Source: Loripinus fragilis
Lineage: Eukaryota; Mollusca; Bivalvia; Lucinida; Lucinidae
Reading direction: 5' to 3'
Assembly (NCBI GenBank): GCA_964019695.1
Contig: OZ026520.1
Span: forward strand, 26,384,120-26,448,119
Length of the DNA stretch: 64,000 nucleotides
Shown here: piece by piece, positions 10,901 through 21,072 of the stretch
How positions within the stretch are numbered: position 1 is the first letter of the stretch
Layout of the letters: every line of letters begins with the position of its first letter
Notes under the pieces: generated by a model
The model's input: the letters and a program-made list of their open reading frames with translations, nothing else
The model's database searches: none
What the model was told of the DNA's origin: nothing
Position numbers and translations under genes: made by a program

Positions 10901-11158
10901 GTTGACACTTCAGGAGATTATAGATCATTTGGATCACCTCTATTGGCAGTAACAGGAAGATCCAGTGTAAAAGTTATAGCAATAACGATTGAGTCCGGCC
11001 CAGAATGCTATTTTGATCTGCCAACAAAAATACAAGAGACATTTCCTCCAGAGTTTCGGTTCCAGTTGGCCACTAAAATGAGCAGCATTTACGATATTGT
11101 CTCGACAGAATCACGTGATCTGGCTTATGATATTTTCCTGGTTGATGAAAGGCTTTAA
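7647..11158 (+). CDS. FAM111-like trypsin-family protein, probable pseudoprotease (3' exons)
   Basis: Two phase-1 exons (7647-7952, 10875-11158) encode about 196 residues up to a TAA stop. The first has LNDELDVAVLQL, like the catalytic-Asp strand of trypsin-type proteases, then a Gly-Gln-Pro segment like the family's Gly-His-Pro. The second has DTSGDYRSFGSPLLAVTG, which lines up without gaps with the region around the active-site Ser (Asp-Thr ... Gly-x-Ser-Gly-x-Pro) of FAM111-type proteases. At the Ser position there is Phe and at the preceding Gly there is Arg, so catalysis looks lost. The Phe-x-x-x-Thr-Met-x-Ser-Ile tail also fits. The His exon and the N-terminus were not found. FAM111 proteases are nuclear and act in replication and antiviral defence in mammals; that role here is not implied. 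Family assignment is from remembered motif layout, not a search. Confidence 0.6.
8538..8617 (+). CDS. Possible alternative last exon of the FAM111-like gene
   Basis: A CCTATTCTCTAG acceptor is followed by a phase-1 segment reading (D)ESKSSQGLDPLETCSLT and GDLSWQGH then TAA. It would splice in frame to the donor at 7953 and end the protein before the Ser-region exon. A further phase-compatible short segment after 8190 (hydrophobic VAIAVILSG) lies between. Neither has independent support; either could be chance. Confidence 0.28.
8636..8860 (+). repeat. Fragment of R1 dispersed repeat
   Basis: Shares the GTTTGTTTGTGGGAG...TTGTGACATTTCTTAGTCATACTCACTT-type order with 29620-29910, 44425-44545 and 60785-61103 (short matching phrases, many substitutions). 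It lies in the intron of the FAM111-like gene. Confidence 0.45.
9385..10341 (-). mobile_element. Penelope-like retroelement, second 5'-truncated copy
   Basis: Reads collinearly with 1697-2660 of the first copy at high identity but ends upstream at about 10341 (TCTAGCAAAAC). It keeps the continuous GLSEPEFYGDLVYKLKK reading that shows the first copy's frameshift, but has its own small indels. It sits in the intron between the two FAM111-like exons, opposite in orientation. Confidence 0.8.
10615..10851 (+). mobile_element. M1 MITE next to a splice acceptor
   Basis: GGGCCTCGACGTGAGAAAAT start, GCCTGCGCATCCGCGCAG palindrome, GCGACAAGGCC end. It lies 23 bases before the terminal exon of the FAM111-like gene, so the polypyrimidine tract lies between it and the AG. 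Confidence 0.88.
10875..11158 (+). CDS. FAM111-like gene, terminal exon with Ser-region and C-terminus
   Basis: Acceptor TTTATTGCAG; phase 1 in; 94 codons and TAA. Begins (A)LKDQTKLAVDTSGDYR, then SFGSPLLAVTGRSSVKVIAI, and ends SSIYDIVSTESRDLAYDIF with Leu-Val-Asp-Glu-Arg-Leu. The last 15-20 residues match the terminal exon at 788-864 column by column. An M1 palindromic element ends only 23 bases before the acceptor. Confidence 0.78.
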
Positions 11159-11198
11159 CCAAAGTACAGCTTTAGCAAAGATTAGGGGTTGTAAGAGT

Positions 11199-11298
11199 TT
11201 TTTGTTTGATTTGATTCCTAACGTCCCATCAAAGATCTTTCAGTTAAACAGGGATGGGTATTCCTGGGTTGAACCAGTACTAAGCTACATAACTTTTG
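11199..11298 (-). mobile_element. SINE-1 3' fragment
   Basis: Matches the 3' end of the full SINE-1 copies (TTTGTTTGATTTGATT, CAGTTAAACAGGGATG, GAACCAGTACTAAGCT) but lacks the tRNA-like head. Located just after the FAM111-like stop, probably in its 3' UTR. Confidence 0.75.
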
Positions 11299-11449
11299 AC
11301 TTGGTAGGAATTTTAAGATGGGGTTTTCGGCATTTTGGTTTTCACATCACTGTCATTTAAACCATGAGGAATCTCAAAAAAGTTTTTGAGATTCACAAGA
11401 CCTTAAAAACAACAGCAGAATATGAGGCAAAGATAATGCCATTAACATA

Positions 11450-11930
11450 ATTAAACCAATTTATGCTGAATAGAATTAGCCACCGTTATCGTTTGGAACA
11501 GTCCATTTCTGTTTTAAGGGATGATGGGTGGTATTTTTTTTCAATTCGTTTTCAAATTATAATAGAATATTCTTCAAGCAAGCAGTGGAGACCCTGATCA
11601 GACCAGATGCCACGTTCTGCGGCGTCTGGTCTGGGTCTGCACAAGTTGCCTATGTCCCACAAAAAGGACGCTATGCATATGGGCCTCGATGCGAGAAAAC
11701 CTGGCTTCGCGGGTTTGCAAAATACACAGGGGCAGACCAGCCTGCGCAACCGCGCAGTCTGATCAGTACCTTTGTTATTCGCTTTTTGGAAAGTACCATA
11801 TGTAAACTTGCTACAGGCGAAATTTCAATTCACTAGCTAGTCTCTGTAGCTGAGGAGACTGGTTTGAAACTCGCTTAGTCGGAGGCCCCAAAGACAGGTT
11901 TTCTCGCGACGGGGCCCATATATGGGTTAA
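11450..11930. mobile_element. M9 MITE interrupted by an M1 insertion
   Basis: The first 230 bases follow the M9 order to AAAAAGGACGCTATGCATAT; the final ATATATGGGTTAA resumes after 11917. The uninterrupted copy at 39408-39635 reads straight through the same point. Confidence 0.88.
11681..11917 (+). mobile_element. M1 MITE inserted in M9
   Basis: Complete M1: GGGCCTCGATGCGAGAAAAC to TTCTCGCGACGGGGCCC. It is flanked by ATAT on both sides, consistent with a short A/T target duplication. Confidence 0.88.
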
Positions 11931-12013
11931 GCTCCTCCACACACCTACAATCGCTTAGGCTGCTGTCCATTGTAATGCTGTGTTTATGTTGTTGTTGTTG
12001 TTGATTCATTAAA

Positions 12014-12135
12014 GAAATGAATTCAGTTTTTGGAATGTTCATGGTATCATGAATATTTGGGGTCTCGTGCAAAGTAACTTTGCAAGAGACCCAAAGTATT
12101 CATGATTCAATGAACATTCCAAAATTTGAATTTAT
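12014..12135. mobile_element. Small foldback
   Basis: Arms containing TTTGGAATGTTCATGGTATC / TCAATGAACATTCCAAAATT meet at GTCTCGTGCAAAGTAACTTT. About 60 bases per arm, no frame. Only one copy seen in the window. Confidence 0.7.
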
Positions 12136-13204
12136 TACTTATCAGTCAGGTGCATAACCTCCAAAAGTTAAAAAATATATCACTTATAGCAGTTAACTTT
12201 TTTTTGCAACAAAAACAAAAGTAACCTGTTTGAGTGAACGTGTCTTTTTTCATCTTCATATTCCCAAGTTACCGCAATTTTCACGGCCATGTGGGTAATT
12301 TTATCTGAAAGACCTATTACATAACTTTACGATTATGCAATAAAATTTTGTACGCATCGTCTATAAATAAGTACGCGAGGTCATTGAAGTTCAGAAAATA
12401 AGCTACTTTTTAACCTGAATAAGTTATATTGTTGACGGCTTGCAATTTGACCTTGGCCTAAATAATTTCAGATATAACTTAAATAAGTTACTTTCTGTAG
12501 CATCACTTAGAAATTATTGTTGAAAAGGCACAATTTTAACTTCCTCAAGTGATTTATATTTTAACTTATAGAAGTTATGTCCCTGACTGCTTATATTTAC
12601 ATTTTATATTATTAGTCAAGTATCAATTTTCAATTTTCACCTAACTTGGCTGGTTCGCCAGATATTTTGAATTAAATCAGACAAAACGTAGGGTATGGAA
12701 TATCCATAACGCCAAATTTCCGCGCTTAACGTCATGGTTATACCTGTTCAACGTCGCGCAAACGTGAGTAAACAAGCAACTTTATTGGATGGACTTGACG
12801 TAAGCTCGCTCAAATGGCGCGAATGTTGGTGTGGCTTAAATAGATTTGTTCATAAAGGTATGAACCACTTAAAGACTTGCAATGGAAATGTAAATATTGT
12901 TAATTGTAGCTCCCATTGTTGTATGGGTTAGAGGCCTACAGAACACCTTATCTTTCTTTTATACATCTCTACTCAGAGGTGTCGGAGCAGCAAATTATCC
13001 AGAGAGACTGCATGGATAGCGAGACTTGTCTGAGCAGATGCAATATGTACTAAAATCTCAAGTAGTAGCTAAAATATTCATTCATGTTCTTTTTATATCT
13101 CAAAAACCCTCAGTCTAAAAAATAAAGATGAACAATTTATCGATGCTTTGATACTAGATTATAGTCTAATATTTAAGCTGATCCATTGCCCAAGATTGGA
13201 ATGT
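12136..13204. other. Intergenic, no gene seen
   Basis: AT-rich, with several AAGTTA/TAACTT steps near 12420-12590. A slightly CpG-richer patch at 12720-12830 (CGCGCTTAACGTC, GTCGCGCAAACG) has no supporting promoter features. Confidence 0.5.
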
Positions 13205-14497
13205 ATACTAGTCAAAAGTTATAACCGGCCACGTGTATTTTTACTGATTTCCTGAAAAGCTGTAAGCACTACGAGGGTCAGTCAAAAATAACTGAGCCCT
13301 ACCTCATAACATTTGAATCAAGTAAAATGGATATATATTTAGATGATATTTCATTGTAGTTATATGTCATCTATTTAATCACCTAATTTTTTCCTGTTTG
13401 TAGGCTTTTTGTAATGGTTGGTTGCTAGGCAACAGAATATGACCTGTCAAAGGGGTGCGTTCACGCTGTGATACATCCAAATCAAAGCGTTGCTATGGAA
13501 ACAGTAATGTAAAAGCAAGGCTTTATTCACTACCGTCTGATAATTTTAACATGTACCTATTCAGTGTCACTGAACAGAAACCAACTGACCCTAAATTATA
13601 GATACTGTGGAAGTTTGATTTCAGAATTTATCAAATTTTAACATGCCTGAGGTTATAAAATTTACCCCACTCACATTCATATTTACACAAATTTAATAGA
13701 AAACATAAAATATTAGCTTAATAATGCTTTAATAGATCTGTATACACAAACCAACCCTTAGACGTATTAAGTTCCTTGATTTAAATGCACAATTTTGTTT
13801 CCATGGCAACACAATTCACGTATATTTAAAAATTTGTGGAATTTTGGCTTTTTATGTTGCTAGGCAACGCATACAATAAATGTTCACCTAAACATTAACG
13901 TACAAAGTGTAATGGAATGACAATATGTTATGTGTTATTCAAATAAATGACAAATATGTATTTAACAAAAACTATCAAGCCCACAAGCTTTTTAAAGACA
14001 TACTGTATTTTCCTGGTGGCTGAGATCGTGAACGCATCAATCTGACTGACGATCTTCAGTTGCCTAGCAACCATAATAGAAGCTTCACTAGGGTGGTTCT
14101 TTAGGGTTAAAACATCTATGACATGTTAAACTTATAGAACATAATGGGGTAATTTTTGACAAATCGGCCAATAGCATCGAGTCTTATGCAGATGGAGTGT
14201 TCATTTCAACATTTAAGTGTTCAATATGAGTTTGACTTTTAAAATGAAAACGTTATGCGTGTGAAAGGTGGTTATTTCAATAAGTCACGACTAACAAATT
14301 GTGCCAAAATGCGAATTTTGAAAATGGGGGTACCATTATTCAAATTAACACCCTGCAGGTACTGATAACCATTTTGTCAATATCTTTACTGTCTAGGGTT
14401 GGCTATTTCTAGATGCAAAAAAAACTAGTCATAGCATTTCACATTTTGAAGAAACTTAATAAAATGCTGGTGGCCGGTTAGAACTTTTGGCTAGTAT
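13205..14497. mobile_element. M6 element, long form (1.29 kb)
   Basis: 27-bp inverted repeats (TACTAGTCAAAAGTTATAAC ... and its inverse ending GAACTTTTGGCTAGTA). Subterminal sequence matches the 578-bp form at 32252-32829 at both ends, but this copy has about 700 bp more in the middle. The middle holds a mariner-like phrase ACGAGGGTCAGTCAAAAATA and an inner inverted pair GGTTGCTAGGCAAC...GCGTTCAC (about 13418-13470 and 14030-14085). No transposase frame. Confidence 0.8.
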
Positions 14498-14913
14498 GTA
14501 AGCTCCATACGGGTTTTCTGGGCGTTTTATTGTAAGTGCTCTTATTCTTTGTCATTATTCATTAACTGGAGTAATATGTCGTATAACATATTATTTTCAG
14601 TAAAACTGATCAGCATCAGCTGATCTATCCATTACAGTGTAAAGACAATATTCTGTAATTATAAATCTACTCTATAAGTATGATGTGAGCACAAAATGTA
14701 TGTGGACAATTATGATTTAAAGTTACCATTGTCCCAGTTTTTAATGATTCCTTTTTAAAATACGAGTTTATCTAGGTTATACTAACACGCAATTATTGTA
14801 CTAACAGGCAATGAATTTATACTAACAGACAATGAATGATAAGCCATTATGAATGCGACAAGGCTCAAATTGGCCTGTCACTTTGATCATTGTCACATCA
14901 AAGTTTATGAATA

Positions 14914-15254
14914 AATAGAGGATCTTACATGAGTGCTCATGTTTTATTGAATTAATTAAACAAGTTGGGAAAAAGAGATAAAATGCGAGGCTTGCCGAGC
15001 ATTTTATCTCTTTTTCGCAACGAGTTTAATAAATTCAATAATACAAGAGCACAAATGTTAGATTCTATTTATCATATGACATTAAGATTACTTTGAAATA
15101 TCATTTCTGGCGTTAAAAACGTTATAATTGCGTCATTATGTACGCAACGTTGTTATGGACGTAATATCGTTTCCCGTAAATCGATAAACCACTAGTGGTA
15201 TACAGATTTTATTGCATGGCGTATATCACTCCCAGACGCGACGTCATATGATAA
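14914..15254 (+). mobile_element. M3 element
   Basis: Same order as 5427-5794, starting AATAGAGGATCTTACATGAG and ending ACGCGACGTCATATGAT. An M5 hairpin starts within a few bases of its end. Confidence 0.85.
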
Positions 15255-15257
15255 GTA

Positions 15258-15432
15258 ATAGTTATACCATGGGTCGTCCGCCTGTACGTGGAGATAATCC
15301 ACGAGCTTTAGCGAGTGGATTATCTTACGTACAGGTGGACAAACATGATATAACTATTTTATACCACCTACATCAGTGTAGACCTTGCACATCACGAGAT
15401 ATTTTGTGCATAAGTCGGTAAGGGTGGTATAA
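15258..15432 (+). mobile_element. M5 hairpin element
   Basis: GTTATACCATGGGTCGTCCG, then a long hairpin around GATAATCCACGAGC / GTGGATTATC, then a tail ending GGGTGGTATAA. Copies at 44182-44333 and 51239-51405 (reverse). Confidence 0.8.
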
Positions 15433-16032
15433 TGTAAGGTAATCCAAGCACAATGGTATATGGCATAGTAAGCTTCCAAAATTACTCTATTAACCATTAT
15501 AAGACTATTGGAGTTTTTACATAAAGTTTGATATAGTTAAGTCAGTAAGGTACATTGTACATACTGAGGGGTTACAGGTGATTATTTCCTAAAAATATCA
15601 TATGTCTTTCTCTGAAGATCAATCCAATGCCTAGGCCAACATTGCAAACACTCAAGAAATGCCGCGTTTTTAGGTATTTCATTTGAGTCTTCAATCTCTT
15701 ACCTAGTACTCATTTAGTGGCTTATAGTCCTTATAGAGTTAACGAATAACACGTTCACTTTGCATACCATTTATTAAAAAATATCTTATTAGTACAAAGT
15801 AATAAAACAAGAAATATTGTGGCATGTATATACAAAGAAGAATCATATCTCATAACAAATGGCTCACCAGCTCTTTTGAAAGCTTTACCTGCTTTTCAGA
15901 CAGCTAATAAGCTGCATGGTCCAATTCAGGTTCAAGATTAAATTTGTACGTCCTATTAAACATACTTTCCTCTCAGCAAAACTTAAAGGAAATTGACAGT
16001 AAACATTTCTAAAAAGTATACATTTACGTAAG
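15433..16032. other. Intergenic, nothing recognised
   Basis: AT-rich; no coding segment or repeat shared with the window. Confidence 0.5.
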
Positions 16033-16381
16033 TTTATCATATGACGGAGCGTCTGGGAGTGAAATAATGCCATGCAATAAAATCGATAAACCACTAGTGG
16101 TTTGTAGATTTTCGGAAACGTTATGACGTCCATAACAACGTCGCGTACACAATGAAAAAAATTATAACATTTTTACGACACTAACGACAGTATGAGATTT
16201 CAAAGTAATCTTAATGTCATGTGATAAATATAATCTAAAATTTGCGATCTTGTTTTATTGAATTTATTCAACTCGTTGCGAAAAAGAGATAAAATGCTTG
16301 GCAAGCCATGCATTTAATCTCTTTTCCTCAACTCATTTAATAAATTCAATAAAACATGAGCACTCTTGTAAGATCCTCTTT
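16033..16381 (-). mobile_element. M3 element, reverse orientation
   Basis: Starts TTATCATATGACGGAGCGTC and ends GAGCACTCTTGTAAGATCCTCTT, the inverse of the other copies. Loop TTGGCAAGCCATGCA replaces the usual hairpin loop. Confidence 0.82.
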
Positions 16382-16440
16382 GAAACACTATTGAATTTAG
16401 TCGCAATAACAACGCTGTCCCTTTTATCAACATACAACAG

Positions 16441-16724
16441 AAATAGAGGATTTTACAAGAGTGCTCATGTTTTATTGATTTTATTTAACAAGTTGAGAAA
16501 AAAGGATTAAATGCGAGGCCTACCAAACATCTTATCTCTTCCGCAACGAGTTAAATAAATTATTGAAATCATATTTTTGGCGTATAAAACGTTAGGATTT
16601 TGCCATGTGCGTGACTTTAAAAGCGTTATTTCATTGCGTTTCCCAAATATCTGAAACCCACTAGTGGTTTATCGATTTTAATGCATGTCCTTATTGCACT
16701 CCCAGATACGACGTCATATGATAA
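16441..16724 (+). mobile_element. M3 element, internally deleted
   Basis: Begins AAATAGAGGATTTTACAAGA and ends CGACGTCATATGATAA; about 80 bp shorter than 5427-5794. It lies head to head with the copy at 16033-16381, 60 bases away. Confidence 0.8.
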
Positions 16725-18116
16725 TAAAAAAATAACAAAAGCATCGCCATACAGATCTGTTGCACTCATTTTCTAGAGTTTGGTGTCGCATGCAGTCAGT
16801 CAAAACAGTCACAACCAAACAAGTTAACTACTTTATCTGTGGCCAATAATAAAATAACACAATGGTGACCTTATATTTGCATTTACACCTTTAAGCCCGA
16901 GACTTCACAGGGCTTTATATCATATTAGGTTGTGCTGAGTGATAATGTCTTTCCCTTTTAAAAAAACAAATTATAGCTTATTAAACTCGTTATGTTGATA
17001 TCAATATCTCCACAGACGAGATAAAAACTATGAGTATTTCATGATATTTACAGAAAAAAAGTAAAATCTAAATAATGTAGATATAACACAAACAGAGCTA
17101 CATTTGCAATTTCTAAATATTTCTTTAGCTGATGCTTAGCTTAAAATAGCCTAGACAAACCAAAATTTCTATTTTGATAATGCGTTAGACATTGGAACTA
17201 GGATGTAAAGGGTCTGAAAAATACAGATGTAGATACTTATTTAAGTAGTTCACACACTTTAATAGTATAAAATTTTTGGCACAAAACTCATTTCATTAAA
17301 AGGTGACATTTGTGACATTAAATATGCAACATCTGTAGTATACATAGATTGGTTAAGAAAACATATCAAAAATCAAACATGCAAAGCTAAAAGGCATAAA
17401 AATTAAATGTTTGAAAATATAAAATCTCTTAAAATTACTACCGCTATGGCACTAAATGCTCGTCATCATACATGAACTCTTGACGTGAAAAACGTGAGTT
17501 TGATGTCTGCAAGGAACACAACTGAAAAGCGGCCTCCTCATTCATGAGGTCTAGTTAGGGCTTTTATTATTAGCATATTAGAAAAGTATAGTACCTATTC
17601 GTGCAACATGAGCTGACGAAATAATTCAGGTCCGAGGGTGGGATTTCCTTTTCCCACAACAATACATCATAATGGATACTTTTTCTTGCGCACTTTTTGA
17701 CTTTTTTAAGTTTTAATATGAATTTTGTCAGTTCCGCATTTTTTTATTAGATTTTTTGCGTTTGTTCCAATCTAAAAAATAAGTTCACCAACGAATTTTC
17801 CAGATGCAGAAAAGGGTGTAAACATAGTTTAGCACCTAAAAAAGGAAGCGAAATAGTATTTCAAGCGTCGGTTTTGGTTTTATTGGGGGTTGAAACTAAC
17901 GTTGGTATCAGTATCTCTTGACAAAGACGTCGCGGCGCCTAACTGTGTCAATAAAGTGCGTCAAATGTTGTTGCATTTTAGTGACGTCAGAAATGTACTT
18001 GACGTCATTCAACAATGCGAAAATGGCGGACGCACTAAATATTGCCGTTTTGATATTTCTACATAATATTTAGGCATGAATTGCTCTGAAAACAGCCTAA
18101 ATTGTTATAATTTGAA
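16725..18116. other. Intergenic, no gene seen
   Basis: Mostly AT-rich. Several TGACGTCA-type half sites occur at 17975-18010. No exon-like frame. Confidence 0.5.
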
Positions 18117-18181
18117 GTCACGTGGATGGGATAAGCAGGTCATGTGGAAGGGATAAGCAGGTCACGTGGATGAGATAAGGA
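18117..18181 (+). repeat. Three tandem 22-bp units with CACGTG and GATAAG
   Basis: Unit GTCACGTGGATGGGATAAGC-AG repeated three times with a few changes. Two units keep the E-box CACGTG, all keep GGATAAG or AGATAAG. Confidence 0.8.
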
Positions 18182-18282
18182 AATTCCGCACGGCGTTTTG
18201 CCTATGGAACAGCTTGTCTTGAGCGATTAGTGTGCGAGAATATATGCTCTATTAACCCTTTAAGTACTGATGGATTCTTGAT

Positions 18283-18525
18283 CCCAGCCCAGTCCCATAC
18301 TTTCGTGGAGATTGATTATGAAATAATTTCTACAGTCACCCTCCTCCCTTCCGCTGAATAATTCGAGAAGGATTGTTGTCAGTTACAAGCTAAAGTATGT
18401 GCATGAAGTACTGGTTAACTGCTTGTTCAAGCTTGCCCAGAAAAAAGTGTGGTTAGGTGAACTGACTGTCCCGTCTTGACTTAAGCTGTTGACTTGGGAC
18501 GTAGAGGAACAAAACAAACAAACTG
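18283..18525 (+). mobile_element. SINE-3 fragment
   Basis: Matches 25390-25610 (CATACTTTCGTGGAGATTGA, GTTGTCAGTTACAA, GTACTGGTTAAC, GTTAGGTGAACTGAC, GACTTGGGACGTAGAG). The tRNA-like head is missing. Confidence 0.7.
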
Positions 18526-19192
18526 GTGGATTCTTCATTCTGGTATAGTACAATAAATTTTGAATGCTTCATTGTTAACATCAGGGGGGCACAAATATTA
18601 TTGGATTTGTTTTACTGAATACCGTTTCAGTGTTTGCTAACATAGCAAACACTGATAAAATTCTGCATTATGCTGTATCTTATCTTGTCCTCACTGTTTG
18701 CAAAAGCATGCATTAGGCATCACTTAGTATTGTATACACAGTTTTTAATATTGTCAAAAGTATTTCTGAGTCAATACATGGGTGAACGTTTTCAGGATTA
18801 TTCTTGAATTCAGGATTATGAGGCTGACTTTCTTTGGAAAGAATGCTGAATTAGGGAGATTATAATAGTTCTCCAATTTATAGTCAGTTTGGCTTAAGAC
18901 AGTTGACCATTTAAACTTCAAATCGTGAATATTTAGTGGGCAAACAGCAAGTTTTAAGATTGGAAATGTGAAAATTCAGGATTTTTGAAATTTTGAACTT
19001 TCACTCATGTAAATACATGCATATGAATCAAATGTAAAACTATTCTGTTCATTCCATGTAAATACATGTTATTTATAATTATACTGGAAACCAATAAACA
19101 CATACTTTCACAAAATGTGTAGACTCAAAAGAGATGTTAAAGAAAGCATAACCACATCTAGATCATCCATGTTTGCTTATGTAATTCATATT

Positions 19193-19421
19193 TGAGCCGC
19201 GACATGTGATTTACAACAATGGGGCATTTTGTCAAGTGTAGACCGAGACAGCCTATTTTTAAGCTTAGTAACTCCAAATGTTGTTCAGTTAAGAGCTGCA
19301 ACGTCATAGAATATTCTAGCAACTATAAAAGGCTCTGATCAGACTGCACGCATGTGCATGCTGGTCTAAGCCTTTGCTGGTTACACATACCACATTGTTG
19401 GAAATCACATATTGCTGCTCA
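19193..19421 (-). mobile_element. M2 MITE (TGAGCCGYG ends)
   Basis: TGAGCCGCGACATGTGATTT start, GACTGCACGCATGTGCATGC palindrome, ATTGTTGGAAATCACAT near the end. More diverged than the other copies. Confidence 0.8.
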
Positions 19422-20014
19422 TTTATGACATGCAGTCACATCTGGGGCTGTAATAACCCCACTAATTAAAATCGATTAATACTAGTTGATTAAATCTTTG
19501 CAAAACGCAATGAAATGACACCAATAACAACGTAGCATATAAGTGAAAAAACCTAGACATTTTCACAGTAACCTTGCAATTTAAAAATATAATTCGTGGA
19601 CCTTTATTATGTTATTTAAAAATATGTAACAAAAAGGCGATAAAATGCTCGTAAAAGCCTTTTATTCTATCTTCTTTCCTCTACTCATTATATGTATTCA
19701 ATAATATGTGGGCCTATGTTGGAAGCTCTTTTTACTATCCAATAATTAAAGTAGAACATCTCTAGAGCTGGGGCAAGTGGTGTGAGAGATTAAATATCGT
19801 AAACAGATTCCATTACCCAAATAAATAATCTGGAAAAACGGATCCTTCAGAAAAAGAGAGAACCTCCAAAATAAGAAGGTAGCAGACTTGGAATTTGAGA
19901 ACACATGGAAAGTGCGCAACAATTCTCACGCCCCCTAGAACCAGCTTAAGCGGTATTCTCCTTTCTGTCAGTACCAAATATTCCTGAAGGATCAGTATAT
20001 GAACAAAAATATTT

Positions 20015-20251
20015 GGGCCTCGATGAAAGAAAACCTGTCTCCGGGGGTTTGCTAACAACAAAGGTGCAGACCAGCCTGCGCATCCCTGCAGTCTGATCAG
20101 CGCTTTTGTTGTTTGCTGAATGTAAAACATCAAATCCAGACTTGCTACGAGCGAAATTGCAATTTTCTAGCTAGTCTCTGTAGCTAAGCAGGATGGTTTT
20201 AATATCACTTTGTCGGAAACCCAAAAGACATGTTTTCTTGCGACGTGGTCC
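20015..20251 (+). mobile_element. M1 MITE
   Basis: GGGCCTCGATGAAAGAAAAC start, GCCTGCGCATCCCTGCAG core, GCGACGTGGTCC end. A second M1 in the same orientation starts 79 bases downstream. Confidence 0.86.
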
Positions 20252-20330
20252 ATATGTTTTCACTTGTGTGTGTTATTTCTCTTTCCAAAGGATTAGTTGG
20301 AGTATTTTGTTATACAAGGGAAACACATAT

Positions 20331-20567
20331 GGGCCTCGTCGCGAGAAAACGTGTCTTCGAGGGTTTGCGAACAACACAGGCGCAGACCAGCCTGCGCATC
20401 CGCGCAGACTGATCAGCGCCTTTGTTATTCGCTTTTTGGAAAGTATGATATGTAAACTTGGTGCTGGTGAAATTTCAATTTTCTAGTCAGTCTCTGGAGC
20501 TGAGGAGACTGGTTTGAATCTCGCTTTGACGGAAACCCCGAAGACAGGTTTTCTCGCGACGAGGCCC
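20331..20567 (+). mobile_element. M1 MITE
   Basis: The best-preserved M1: GGGCCTCGTCGCGAGAAAAC to GTTTTCTCGCGACGAGGCCC, flanked by CATAT / ATATAA. Confidence 0.9.
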
Positions 20568-20840
20568 ATATAATGTGAGTAAAATGAGTGACCAGTAAAC
20601 TGTAATCTCCTACTTTTGAAATCTATATTCAGTCTGATTATTTTAACGATAAGAATCCCAGGCACAGTGACTGATTTAGACTAGTCAAGTATGTAATTGC
20701 AGTAATTATCATATATTTGATTCATATGTAATTTTAGATGCTATTGTAACATTGGACCCTTGAGTTATTTGCGATTGTGTATCAACTGGAACCGACCACT
20801 GACTTCCATTTTTCTGAAAAAGAAGCAAAACAAATACATA

Positions 20841-21072
20841 TGAGCCAGTGCATGGGATTTCCAACGTATGTGCGACTAGCAAAGCCTCAGATCAGCCTGC
20901 GCATACGCGCAGTCTGATCAGAGCCTTTGCTAATCGCTTGTGTATTGTATAATTGGTAAGCTACTGACTGAACACCATTTGGAGTTTCTACGCTTAAATG
21001 GGGCTACACAGGCTCGCAAGAGTCAACACTTGTCAAAATGCCACACTGTTGGAAATCTCAGGTCGCGGCTCA
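20841..21072 (+). mobile_element. M2 MITE
   Basis: TGAGCCAGTGCATGGGATTT start, CAGCCTGCGCATACGCGCAG core, GGTCGCGGCTCA end. Confidence 0.87.

Noticed and set aside
12720..12830. CpG-richer patch as a promoter island
   Set aside because: Too short and no linked exon.
17970..18010. TGACGTCA sites as a CRE-driven promoter
   Set aside because: GACGTC is common in the repeats here, and no first exon or transcription start is visible nearby.
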